This document shows positions 43,778-52,002 of a stretch of DNA of 64,000 bases, piece by piece. This stretch comes from an uncultured Verrucomicrobiales bacterium (GTDB taxonomy: Bacteria > Verrucomicrobiota > Verrucomicrobiia > Verrucomicrobiales > Akkermansiaceae), in the NCBI GenBank assembly GCA_937951675.1, contig CALFBI010000008.1:24887-88886 (forward strand), read 5' to 3'. Numbering within the stretch: the stretch's first letter is position 1; every line of letters begins with the position of its first letter. The position numbers and the translations under genes were made by a program. The notes under the pieces are model-generated. The model made no database searches. It saw only the letters and a list, made by a program, of their open reading frames with translations, and was not told the DNA's origin.

Positions 43778-45081
43778 AATTTTATAGCACCAATAGTCCT
43801 AATCAGTTCGTTGACCTTAAAGAGGCGGTTTTACGTTCTCTTCCCGCAGATAATGGGCTTTATATGCCAGAGAAGATTGAGCCATTACCAGATGCCTTTT
43901 GGGAAGGTTGGCGAGAAAAGAGTTTGTCGGAGTTGGGGTTTGAAATCGCACGGCATTTATTTCAAGACGGGGTCGAGGAATCCGCTCTGCGGCAGATCGT
44001 AGAGGACTCCATTAATTTTGCCGCTCCGGTAGTGAAGCTTGATGGGCAGACGTCGGTTTTAGAGCTTTTTCATGGCCCGACTCTCGCGTTCAAAGATTTT
44101 GGAGCACGCTTCATGGCCCGTCTGATGGGTTGGCTGACTCGTGATGATGAGGCCATGTTAACAGTATTAGTGGCTACCTCTGGAGATACTGGGGGAGCGG
44201 TTGCAAGTGCGTTTCACCATGTCGAAGGGACTAGAGTCATTATTTTATACCCGAAGGGGAAGGTGAGTGGATTGCAAGAAAAGCAACTGACAACTCTTGG
44301 TGGGAATATTACGGCGTTAGAAATCGAAGGAACCTTTGATGATTGTCAGCGGATGGTGAAAAGCGCTTTCTTAGATCGCGAATTGTCCACTCAGCTTAAC
44401 TTGACTTCTGCGAACTCGATTAATATTTCACGGTTAGTTCCTCAGAGTTTTTACTATTTCGATGCGGTGCGGCAGTTGCCGGAAGGAGAAGAGGCGGTGT
44501 TTGTGACTCCTAGTGGGAATTTTGGAAATCTTACGGCTGGGATTTTAGCCGCGAAGCTTGGCTTACCAGTGAAGCAGTTTATTGCTGCAACGAATAAAAA
44601 TGATGTCGTTCCCCGGTATTTAGCAACGGGTGATTACGTGCCGAGACCGAGTGAGTCTACGATTTCTAATGCGATGGATGTCGGGGCTCCTTCTAACTTT
44701 GTTCGCTTGCTGGAGCTTTCAGATAGAGAGCATGAGCAGATGAAATTCTGGCTGAAGGGGTATGCCTTTGGTGATAAGGAAACGCGGACCGCGATTAAGG
44801 AGATTAAGGATACTGCGGGTTATCTCATGGATCCTCATGGCGCAGTAGGCTGGCTTGCCGCGAAAGAGTGGCATTCTGAAAATCCAGGAGAAGGGCATGC
44901 TATCGTGTTAGAGACCGCCCATCCTGCCAAGTTTATCGATGTGATGGATGAAGAGCTCGGGGAAGGGGAGACTCCTATTCCAGACCGTCTAGCTATTTTA
45001 GAAGGAGCCGAGAAAGTGGCACAATTATTACCTGCAGATGAAGAGATCTTTAAGAGCTGGTTAAAAGAGGCGCTTTCCTAA
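43774..45081 (+). CDS. thrC: Threonine synthase
   Basis: This 435-aa PLP enzyme turns O-phosphohomoserine into threonine. The PLP lysine is in HGPTLAFKDFGARF. Other blocks are VATSGDTGGAVASAFH, ILYPKGKVSGLQEKQ, SANSINISRLVPQSFYYF, FVTPSGNFGNLTAGI and SNAMDVGAPSNFVR, with a C-terminal DPHGAVGW. It is of the longer fungal/E. coli-type class. It is coupled to thrB and followed after 10 nt by an Hsp70 gene. Confidence 0.95.
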   Translation: MKFYSTNSPNQFVDLKEAVLRSLPADNGLYMPEKIEPLPDAFWEGWREKSLSELGFEIARHLFQDGVEESALRQIVEDSINFAAPVVKLDGQTSVLELFHGPTLAFKDFGARFMARLMGWLTRDDEAMLTVLVATSGDTGGAVASAFHHVEGTRVIILYPKGKVSGLQEKQLTTLGGNITALEIEGTFDDCQRMVKSAFLDRELSTQLNLTSANSINISRLVPQSFYYFDAVRQLPEGEEAVFVTPSGNFGNLTAGILAAKLGLPVKQFIAATNKNDVVPRYLATGDYVPRPSESTISNAMDVGAPSNFVRLLELSDREHEQMKFWLKGYAFGDKETRTAIKEIKDTAGYLMDPHGAVGWLAAKEWHSENPGEGHAIVLETAHPAKFIDVMDEELGEGETPIPDRLAILEGAEKVAQLLPADEEIFKSWLKEALS

Positions 45082-45091
45082 TCACGACCTG

Positions 45092-46864
45092 ATGAGTGAA
45101 ACAATTATTGGCATTGACCTCGGAACGACAAATTCCGCAGTAGCGGTCGTGGAGTCAGGGTTCCCCATTCTACTAGCAGATAGTGAGGGGCATCGTTTGA
45201 TTCCGAGTGTGGTTGCTTACCAAAACGGAGAGGTCTTTGTTGGGAGAGCCGCTGAGCGATTCGGATCGCAAGCGATTCGAAGTGTAAAAAGCCTCATAGG
45301 TCGCCGGAAAGAAGAGCTGCGGGCGAGTCACTCTGTTTCTGAGAACACGGACGGGGAGCTGGTTCTCTCTCCTGTGGGGAATGTTAAGAAAGTAACCCCT
45401 GTAGAGGTTTCTTCCGAAATTTTAAAGCATCTTAAAGAAATCGCGGAAAACCGGTTAGATAAAAAGGTTCATAAGGCTGTGATTACAGTTCCGGCTTATT
45501 TTAATGACCGCCAACGTTCGGAAACGAAGCGGGCCGGTGAGTTAGCTGGTTTGGAAGTGGTTCGAGTTCTTGCAGAGCCTACCGCGGCAGCATTGGCCTA
45601 CGGGGTTTCAGTGAAAGGGCCGCCTAAGAAAATTGCCGTTTTTGATTTAGGGGGCGGGACTTTCGACCTTTCGATTCTTTCCCTTAATGAAGGCGTTTTT
45701 GAAGTGATTGCTACTTGCGGAGATACGTCTCTGGGTGGTGATGATGTGGATCACTTGATTGTAGAGGATTTGGAAGTTAATTTCAAAAACCTGCCTCTAG
45801 AGCAACAGCAAACTCTTCTGAGGGAGGCCGAGAAAACCAAGAAAGCTCTAGCGGATGAGGAGTCAGTTGTTTTCCGGGCTCCTTTTTACGACGGTAAAAA
45901 CAGTATCGAGAAATCCTTTTCAAGAGCAGATCTTTCACGCGTCATTCGCCCTCTTCTTGTGAAGATTGAACGACCTTGTAAGCAAGTTTTACTGGATTCG
46001 GGGCTTGCGGTGGATCAACTTGATGAGGTTTTACTGGTCGGGGGGAGTATTCGCCTACGTGATGTGCAAGGTTTCGCTCGGCAGTTTTTCGAGCAAGATC
46101 CTAATTTGTCTCAGAATCCTGATGAGGCGATTGCGCGAGGGGCTGCGATTCAAGCCGCTATTTTGCAGGGGGATTACCGTGAGGTGGTCCTGCTAGATGT
46201 GACTCCTCTGAGTTTGGGGTTAGAGACTTTCGGTGGCTTGATGAATGTTCTTATTCCTCGTAATACGACGATTCCCTGTAAGGCGGGGGAGGTTTTTACA
46301 AATGCGGTTTCTGATCAGACTTCTATGCAGGTGAAGGTCTTGCAAGGGGAGCGTGAAATGGCGGCCGATAATTGGCCTTTAGGGGAGTTAGAGGTGCCCT
46401 TCATGCCCGCTGAAAAAGGGAAGTCGAGGGTGGGGATTCAATTCAAGATCGACCAAAATGGTATTTTAGAAGTGCTGGCTCGTGATTTGGTAACTCAAAA
46501 AGAAGTGGTCATTTCAATGGGGTCTTCGGCGGTAGATGTAGAGGACGATCAAGTTGAGAAAATGGTGCAAGAGAGCGTTGATTTTGCTTTCGAAGACATG
46601 GATCAGCGTGTCTTTACAGAGGCGAAGATGAAGGCCGAAGAGCTTTTGCCGGCAGTGGAAGAAGCTTTGAATCTGATGGGAGATCAAATTGGACCAGCCG
46701 AGATTGTTGAAATTAAGGGTGCCGTTTTAGAAGTGGAGAAAGAATTAAAATCTGGAATAGCTCGTCAGCTGAAAGCGGCGGTGGAAGTTCTAGATCGTCA
46801 TACCGAACATTTAGCGGCCCTCATTGTAGAGCAGGCAATGAACGTTCATTTAGGTGAATCGTAA
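45092..46864 (+). CDS. Hsp70-family chaperone (HscA/DnaK-like)
   Basis: This 590-aa Hsp70 has IGIDLGTTNSAVAVVESG, VITVPAYFNDRQRSETKRAG, AEPTAAALAYG, VFDLGGGTFDLSIL and LLVGGSIRLRDVQ in its nucleotide-binding domain, then the interdomain VVLLDVTPLSLGLET and a substrate-binding domain. Domain IIB is shortened and the C-terminal tail lacks the acidic EEVD-type or DnaK-type ending, as in HscA. No J-domain, GrpE or iron-sulfur cluster gene is adjacent, so an ISC role cannot be assumed. It sits 10 nt after thrC. Confidence 0.88.
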   Translation: MSETIIGIDLGTTNSAVAVVESGFPILLADSEGHRLIPSVVAYQNGEVFVGRAAERFGSQAIRSVKSLIGRRKEELRASHSVSENTDGELVLSPVGNVKKVTPVEVSSEILKHLKEIAENRLDKKVHKAVITVPAYFNDRQRSETKRAGELAGLEVVRVLAEPTAAALAYGVSVKGPPKKIAVFDLGGGTFDLSILSLNEGVFEVIATCGDTSLGGDDVDHLIVEDLEVNFKNLPLEQQQTLLREAEKTKKALADEESVVFRAPFYDGKNSIEKSFSRADLSRVIRPLLVKIERPCKQVLLDSGLAVDQLDEVLLVGGSIRLRDVQGFARQFFEQDPNLSQNPDEAIARGAAIQAAILQGDYREVVLLDVTPLSLGLETFGGLMNVLIPRNTTIPCKAGEVFTNAVSDQTSMQVKVLQGEREMAADNWPLGELEVPFMPAEKGKSRVGIQFKIDQNGILEVLARDLVTQKEVVISMGSSAVDVEDDQVEKMVQESVDFAFEDMDQRVFTEAKMKAEELLPAVEEALNLMGDQIGPAEIVEIKGAVLEVEKELKSGIARQLKAAVEVLDRHTEHLAALIVEQAMNVHLGES

Positions 46865-46935
46865 TCATGTTTCTGAGAAGCTTCGAAATCGATCCTTTTC
46901 ATGACCCAAAAGGGATGCAACCTTACCTCTAAAGT

Positions 46936-48024
46936 ATGAAACTTTATTTTTGTCCAGATTGTCGCACTTTATCTGAACACTTGTATCCTCCGGCGAGTGT
47001 CGAGAAGGCTTGTTTCACTTGTCAGAAAAGCCAGAAGATGGCGTTTTCCGGTGGCAGAGATAAGAACACCGCTTTTGCTTCGATTGAAGAACGCCCTGAT
47101 TTGGTCGATCATGCGCGTAAGAGAAGGCGTGAGGAGAAAGAGATTCAGCACCCTGCTGATACCAAGGTCTCATGGGTGGCTCCAGGGCTTTTAGTTTTAG
47201 TTACTTTTTGTGGAGTGATCGCCGGTTTACTCATGCAGAAAAACAAGTTCGAGGAGAACAATAACCTTCATCTTGTGGAGAAGACGGAGCGTTACCAAAT
47301 GCTACAATCAGACGGAAAGGCGAGAGTTTATCAGGAATCGTTGAAAGCGGGGAAAGTCCTCCATCAATTTCTTAAAACCCCACTTCCTGAAAGCCGTATC
47401 GCCTATGTTTGGGATGCGGATCGAGTTTTTGGAAAGATGCTGAAAGATGTCAATTTTCAGACGAACGTTTCCCTTAAAGGGGCGATCGTGCCACGAGAAG
47501 CTCAAGGAGTGGTCGCAAAAGACGGGATCCGCCAGATTAACTATGCGGTGCATTCGGGAGATCAAAAACTTTTAGACGTGTCTCTCTTAGATCAAGGAGA
47601 GGGATGGAAAGTCGATTGGGAAGAATATGTGAGATCTTGTGAAATCCCGTTTTACCAATTTGTGAATAATAAACCGGAAGGAGTTTATACCTTTCGCGCT
47701 TACGTTCGGGTGGAAGAGGATCTGAGAGAGGAATTTTTAGTTCGGTTCATTGAGCCTGTAGCCGGTCGTTTTGAAGCAAGTTCATTATGGACTCCTAGTA
47801 TTCTTGTTTCTAAGCAAACTCCACAGGGGCAGAAGCTTTATGACCATCTCCAAGACTGGAGAGATTTAGAGGACTTTTCTTATCATTTGAAATCTTCTCG
47901 GCATGACCCAGAAGGGTTGCGCCGAGTCCGGGTGAAGTTGTCTTGGGACCAAAACGGGGAAAGTGTTTCGATGATCTCTTTAGAGGCGCTTCACTGGGCG
48001 GCCGATGGGGTCGATTATGATTAA
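46936..48024 (+). CDS. Zinc-ribbon, single-pass membrane protein of unknown function
   Basis: This 362-aa protein opens with a four-cysteine zinc-ribbon (Cys6, Cys9, Cys26, Cys29: FCPDC and CFTCQ). A basic segment, one transmembrane helix (about 77-98) and a C-terminal domain of about 250 residues (about 110-362) of mixed alpha/beta type follow. The zinc ribbon would face the cytosol. It lies 71 nt after the Hsp70 gene on the same strand. No family is recognised for the large domain. Confidence 0.68.
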   Translation: MKLYFCPDCRTLSEHLYPPASVEKACFTCQKSQKMAFSGGRDKNTAFASIEERPDLVDHARKRRREEKEIQHPADTKVSWVAPGLLVLVTFCGVIAGLLMQKNKFEENNNLHLVEKTERYQMLQSDGKARVYQESLKAGKVLHQFLKTPLPESRIAYVWDADRVFGKMLKDVNFQTNVSLKGAIVPREAQGVVAKDGIRQINYAVHSGDQKLLDVSLLDQGEGWKVDWEEYVRSCEIPFYQFVNNKPEGVYTFRAYVRVEEDLREEFLVRFIEPVAGRFEASSLWTPSILVSKQTPQGQKLYDHLQDWRDLEDFSYHLKSSRHDPEGLRRVRVKLSWDQNGESVSMISLEALHWAADGVDYD

Positions 48025-48028
48025 GCTT

Positions 48029-48931
48029 TTAACGAGAAATGCTAAGCGCTTTTCGCATCGCAGAGAGAGGGTCTCCGTCTGCAAACCAATGTTGGTAAGC
48101 GAGGACTCCTTGGTGGAGTAGAAGGCTTAGGCCGTTTCCGATTTGAGCGCCATTTTTTTCAGCTTCTTGGAGAAGGAGCGTCTTGGCAGGATTATAGATC
48201 GTATCATAGACAAAGTGCTGAGAAGAGATCCCTACCGGGGGGAGCGGGCAAGGGTCACTCGCTTTTAATCCTAGCGAAGTAGTATTAATAATAAGATCGG
48301 TGTTAGAGAGCGCTTCAATCAGTGCGTTTTCCTCGTAGGGAGTAAGAGAAATAGGAGTGGAGGTTTCAGTAGTGAGCTTTTGTTGTAAGGGCTCGATTTT
48401 TTCGAGGCTTCGATTTGCCAATAAGAGTTGGCGACACCCTTGGTGGGCAAGATGGGTTGAAATCGCTCTGCCCGCTCCTCCTCCAGCACCGACAATGAGG
48501 ACTCGGAGGTCTTTGGTAGAAGAGCCCGTTTCCTCAAGAATCGCCTGCTCTAAGCCCGGGCCATCTGTATTGTATCCAATCGGGCCTTTGTCAGTGAATT
48601 TGACTGTGTTAACCGCCCCCATTGCGGAGGCGGCAGGGTCGACTTCTTTGCAAGCTTCTAAGGCGTCTAATTTATGAGGGATTGTGACATTGGTGCCAAT
48701 GAACTCGAGGTCTTCCATCCGCATGAAGGCTTCGCGAACTTGATTTGGTTGAACTTCCAGCCGGATATAGCGAATATTTCTTCCTTCTAGATCCAGTGCA
48801 GGTTGATGTAATTGAGGGGAAAAGGAGTGAGTGACAGGGAATCCAATCACTGCGAGGCGTGCAGGGCATGACGCTCCTTGATCGAGAACATTCCGGGAAT
48901 GGAGGTCTGCCAGTGTGTAGACGCTTTTCAT
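48029..48931 (-). CDS. aroE: Shikimate dehydrogenase
   Basis: This 300-aa enzyme reduces 3-dehydroshikimate with NADPH in aromatic amino acid synthesis. The substrate domain has VIGFPVTHSFSPQLHQPAL and NVTIPHKLDALEA (catalytic Lys), and the nucleotide domain has NTDGPGLEQAI and LIVGAGGGAGRAIS. The C-terminal GNGLSLLLHQGVLAYQHW is typical. Its start is 26 nt from the gltX stop, so both probably share a transcript. Confidence 0.94.
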   Translation of the reverse strand: MKSVYTLADLHSRNVLDQGASCPARLAVIGFPVTHSFSPQLHQPALDLEGRNIRYIRLEVQPNQVREAFMRMEDLEFIGTNVTIPHKLDALEACKEVDPAASAMGAVNTVKFTDKGPIGYNTDGPGLEQAILEETGSSTKDLRVLIVGAGGGAGRAISTHLAHQGCRQLLLANRSLEKIEPLQQKLTTETSTPISLTPYEENALIEALSNTDLIINTTSLGLKASDPCPLPPVGISSQHFVYDTIYNPAKTLLLQEAEKNGAQIGNGLSLLLHQGVLAYQHWFADGDPLSAMRKALSISR

Positions 48932-48957
48932 GATGGATCTATTTCGGAAAAGAGGGG

Positions 48958-50268
48958 TTATAAAGCCAGGTAACGTTGAATCCGACGAATCGACTCTTCT
49001 TGACCTAAGATCTGTAAAATATCACCGAGGTCCGGTCCTCCCGCTTTGCCAGAAAGGGCCACGCGTAAGGGGAACATGAGTTGGCCAGGCTTCGCTTCAT
49101 GCTTTACTGCCGCGGCTTTGATTTCACCTTTTGCTTCGGACCAGTCAGTAAGAGTCCCCCAAGCTTCAGCAAGGGTGTTTAAAAGAGCTGGAGCCGCAGC
49201 ATTTTTAGCGACTTTCTCTAGAGCTTCTGGCGCATAAGGGAATTCTTTGTCGTGGTAGAATTGGATCGCAGCTGGAACTTCCGAGAGGAGGCGGACTTTT
49301 TCTTGCACGCTTCCTGCCATGGCTTGGTAGTTCTCAGGAAGTTGTTCGAATTGTGTTTCAGAAGCTTTAGCGAAGGCTTCAGGGGAAAGAGGTGCGAGAT
49401 GTTGTTGATTCACCCAAGCGCATTTTTCGGTATCGAATTTTGCTGGCGAGCGGTTCACGCCTTCGAGGCTGAACGCTTTGATGAGTTCGGCAGGGGAGTA
49501 GATTTCGTCTTCATTCTTAGGAGACCATCCCAGTAAGGCGAGAAAGTTGACAACCGCACCGCTCAAGTATCCGGCTTGTTCATATTCACCGACGGCAGCG
49601 CCTGCATCTCGTTTACTCATTTTGCTTCCATCCTGATTAAGGATGAGAGGAATGTGAGCATAGATGGGAGGTTTTACGTCAAAGGCTTCAAAAAGTTGGA
49701 GGTGCTTTGGGGTGTTCATGAGGTGATCTTCTCCTCGGATCACGTGCGAGATTTTCATCTCTAAATCATCAACGACATTCACAAAGTGAAAAACATAAGA
49801 ACCATCAGATCGCTTCACCACCATATCGGGCGTATTTGATTCTTCCCGGTAGTCAATACTGACTTCTCCACAGATGAGGTCATGCATGGTCATGAGTTTG
49901 CGCTCAAAGCGGAACCGCCAGGCACCATCATCTTCGTAAACTCGGCCTTTTTCTTGAAGGTGAGCAAACCATCGATCGTAAATAGCGCCCCGTTCCGATT
50001 GATTGTAAGGGCCATACTCTCCGCCACAATCAGGACCTTCATCCCAATCCATTCCGAGCCATTGCAGGCCATCAAAAATAGCTTTGCGGGCCGCCTCCGT
50101 ATTTCGTTCCTGATCGGTATCTTCGACTCGTAGGACAAACTTCCCTCCAAGTTGACGGGCGAGTAACCAATTAAAGAGCGCTGTGCGAGCACCCCCAACA
50201 TGAAGATACCCTGTAGGTGACGGGGCGAAACGAGTGCGAATATCTGACATGTAGTGATCAAAACTCAT
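48958..50268 (-). CDS. gltX: Glutamyl-tRNA synthetase
   Basis: This 436-aa class I synthetase has the HIGH-type motif in FAPSPTGYLHVGGARTALF and the KMSKS-type motif SKMSKRDAGAAV. The DVKPPIYAHIPLILNQDGSKMSKR region and the VLRVEDTDQERNT block confirm GluRS. It is about 30 residues shorter than typical GluRS. I keep the first ATG; an ATG six codons later (MSDIRTRFAPSP) is also plausible. Whether it is discriminating or also charges tRNA-Gln cannot be read here. Confidence 0.94.
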   Translation of the reverse strand: MSFDHYMSDIRTRFAPSPTGYLHVGGARTALFNWLLARQLGGKFVLRVEDTDQERNTEAARKAIFDGLQWLGMDWDEGPDCGGEYGPYNQSERGAIYDRWFAHLQEKGRVYEDDGAWRFRFERKLMTMHDLICGEVSIDYREESNTPDMVVKRSDGSYVFHFVNVVDDLEMKISHVIRGEDHLMNTPKHLQLFEAFDVKPPIYAHIPLILNQDGSKMSKRDAGAAVGEYEQAGYLSGAVVNFLALLGWSPKNEDEIYSPAELIKAFSLEGVNRSPAKFDTEKCAWVNQQHLAPLSPEAFAKASETQFEQLPENYQAMAGSVQEKVRLLSEVPAAIQFYHDKEFPYAPEALEKVAKNAAAPALLNTLAEAWGTLTDWSEAKGEIKAAAVKHEAKPGQLMFPLRVALSGKAGGPDLGDILQILGQEESIRRIQRYLAL

Positions 50269-50466
50269 TGTGAAAGAAATTCAAGAGTTGCCGTGCTTCG
50301 GGGGCCCTTTTCTTTAAATGGTGACTCAGGCCAGTTCGTTCCTGGTGTGAGAAAAGGAGTGGTTTTTCGATGAAAACAGCAGAAAGGAGTTAAAAAATCA
50401 CCAAATAGTCTTTTTTAAGGGAATAATCTTCATACCGGGCTCTCTTAATGATGAAATCAAAACGAT

Positions 50467-50979
50467 ATGAGTGAATTCCAAGAACTGGTCGACCAACATT
50501 ACGAAGCGCTATACCGCTTCGCATATTCTCTCGCGAAGAGTCCGGATCGAGCTTCCGATCTTGTGCAGCAGACTTTTTGTGTCTGGGCCCAAAAGGGAGA
50601 TCAACTTCGAGACCGGTCTAAAGCCAAGACCTGGCTTTTTACGACTCTTTATCGAGAGCATTTAGGTCAGGTCCGGAAGCAAAGCCGAATCGATGATCGA
50701 GAATTAGGTGATGTAGAGCATGAGCTCCCTTCACATCAACCCCATGCTGCTCGTCAGCTTGATGCTAAGCGAGCAGTGGATTTACTCAATCAACTTGAAG
50801 AAATTTTTAGAGTTCCCCTTTCCCTTTTTTACCTTCAACAACATAGCTATAAAGAAATTGCTGCCATCATTGAGGTCCCAATGGGCACCGTCATGTCTCG
50901 TATCTCGCGAGGGAAAGAGCAGCTTCGCAAGCTCATGGAGGACCAAAACACCCTGACTTTACACGCCAAACAAATTTAA
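50467..50979 (+). CDS. ECF-type RNA polymerase sigma factor
   Basis: This 170-aa sigma-70 family protein has region 2 (about 10-75: ALYRFAYSLAKSPDRASDLVQQ, ending in KAKTWLFTTLYREHL) and region 4 (about 110-160: LFYLQQHSYKEIAAIIEVP followed by MGTVMSRISRGKEQL). It lacks regions 1.1 and 3. The gene for a membrane protein that looks like its anti-sigma factor begins 1 nt downstream. Target genes are unknown. Confidence 0.92.
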   Translation: MSEFQELVDQHYEALYRFAYSLAKSPDRASDLVQQTFCVWAQKGDQLRDRSKAKTWLFTTLYREHLGQVRKQSRIDDRELGDVEHELPSHQPHAARQLDAKRAVDLLNQLEEIFRVPLSLFYLQQHSYKEIAAIIEVPMGTVMSRISRGKEQLRKLMEDQNTLTLHAKQI

Positions 50980-50980
50980 T

Positions 50981-51913
50981 ATGGATATCGAACAAGCAAA
51001 AAACCTTCTTCGAAGCTTTCGCCCTGACGGAGCCGACGCGCATGATGCTTCTTTCAAAGAAGCGCTTCAACTCGCGATAGAGCACCGAGAACTCGGTGAA
51101 TGGCTTGCAGTGGAAAGAGCTCGCGACGCGGCTTTTTCAGAAGCACTAGGCCGGATTGAAATCCCAGAAGAACTACGAGAAGGAATCTTTAACGTTCTGT
51201 TCTCTGAGAAGGGGCAAGAGATGGAAATTGATCTTTTTGATCAGAGTTTCGTGGATGCTCTCAGTGATATAGCACCTCCTCCAGAGTTGCGTGGGCAGAT
51301 TTTACAGACAATGGAGTTAGAAACTTCGGAGAAAGTCGTGAATTTCCCAGTGAAGGAAGACGCGAATTCGTCTCGTCGTCGTTCCAAGGCACCGTGGTTA
51401 GCTGCAGCGGCTGCAGTTGTTTTGGGGATCTTTACGGCGTTACAGGTATCATTGCCTTCTCAATCAGATAGGAAGGCTTTATTGGCAGGGGCTGATTCTT
51501 TTCCTTCAGTGCAAGCGGCCGCTCAAAAGTTTTTGGATGGAAGGGTTTCATTAGATGTGAAATCAAAAGATCCAGTAAAATTGGCAAGTTGGTTAGGAGA
51601 GCAAGAGCTGCCGACTCCGACGGCGATTCCTGAAAAATTAAAAGGTCTCGCTTCGATTGGTTGTAAAGAGCTCAATATTGGAGGCAAGCCGGCATCCTTA
51701 GTGTGCTTCATGATGGATAGTAATAAGGTTGTTCATATGATCGTAATGGATGATGTCGCTCAAGAAGAAGTATCAATCCCTTTAGAGCAGGCCAAAAACC
51801 ATTGTCAAGATTGCCCAGTAAGTGATTGGGCGAGCACGAGCTGGAAAGAGGAAGAAAAAACTTATATGCTTTTGAGTAAAATACCGGCGGAAGAGTTAAG
51901 CCAAGTTTTTTGA
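50981..51913 (+). CDS. Probable membrane anti-sigma factor (no zinc-finger)
   Basis: This 310-aa protein starts 1 nt after the sigma factor gene. It has a soluble N-terminal half (about 1-130), one membrane helix (about 138-154, AAAAVVLGIFTALQVSL) and an extracytoplasmic domain of about 150 residues with several cysteines (CKEL, CFMM, CQDC). The canonical HxxxCxxC anti-sigma zinc motif is absent. Instead two related units occur: FSEALGRIEIPEELREGI and FVDALSDIAPPPELRGQI. Role is inferred from gene order and topology. Confidence 0.72.
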   Translation: MDIEQAKNLLRSFRPDGADAHDASFKEALQLAIEHRELGEWLAVERARDAAFSEALGRIEIPEELREGIFNVLFSEKGQEMEIDLFDQSFVDALSDIAPPPELRGQILQTMELETSEKVVNFPVKEDANSSRRRSKAPWLAAAAAVVLGIFTALQVSLPSQSDRKALLAGADSFPSVQAAAQKFLDGRVSLDVKSKDPVKLASWLGEQELPTPTAIPEKLKGLASIGCKELNIGGKPASLVCFMMDSNKVVHMIVMDDVAQEEVSIPLEQAKNHCQDCPVSDWASTSWKEEEKTYMLLSKIPAEELSQVF

Positions 51914-51941
51914 TAAGATGTGGTATCTTTAGTAGCAAAAT

Positions 51942-51980
51942 AAAAAAGGCCTCGATGATTAATTTCATCGAGGCCTTTTT
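51942..51980. terminator. Bidirectional intrinsic terminator
   Basis: AAAAAGGCCTCGATGA and TCATCGAGGCCTTTTT form a perfect 16-bp stem with a 6-nt loop, with A/T runs on both sides. It serves the anti-sigma gene on the plus strand and ppc on the minus strand. Confidence 0.93.
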
Positions 51981-52002
51981 CGTAGATAAGTTTCAATCGA
52001 TC

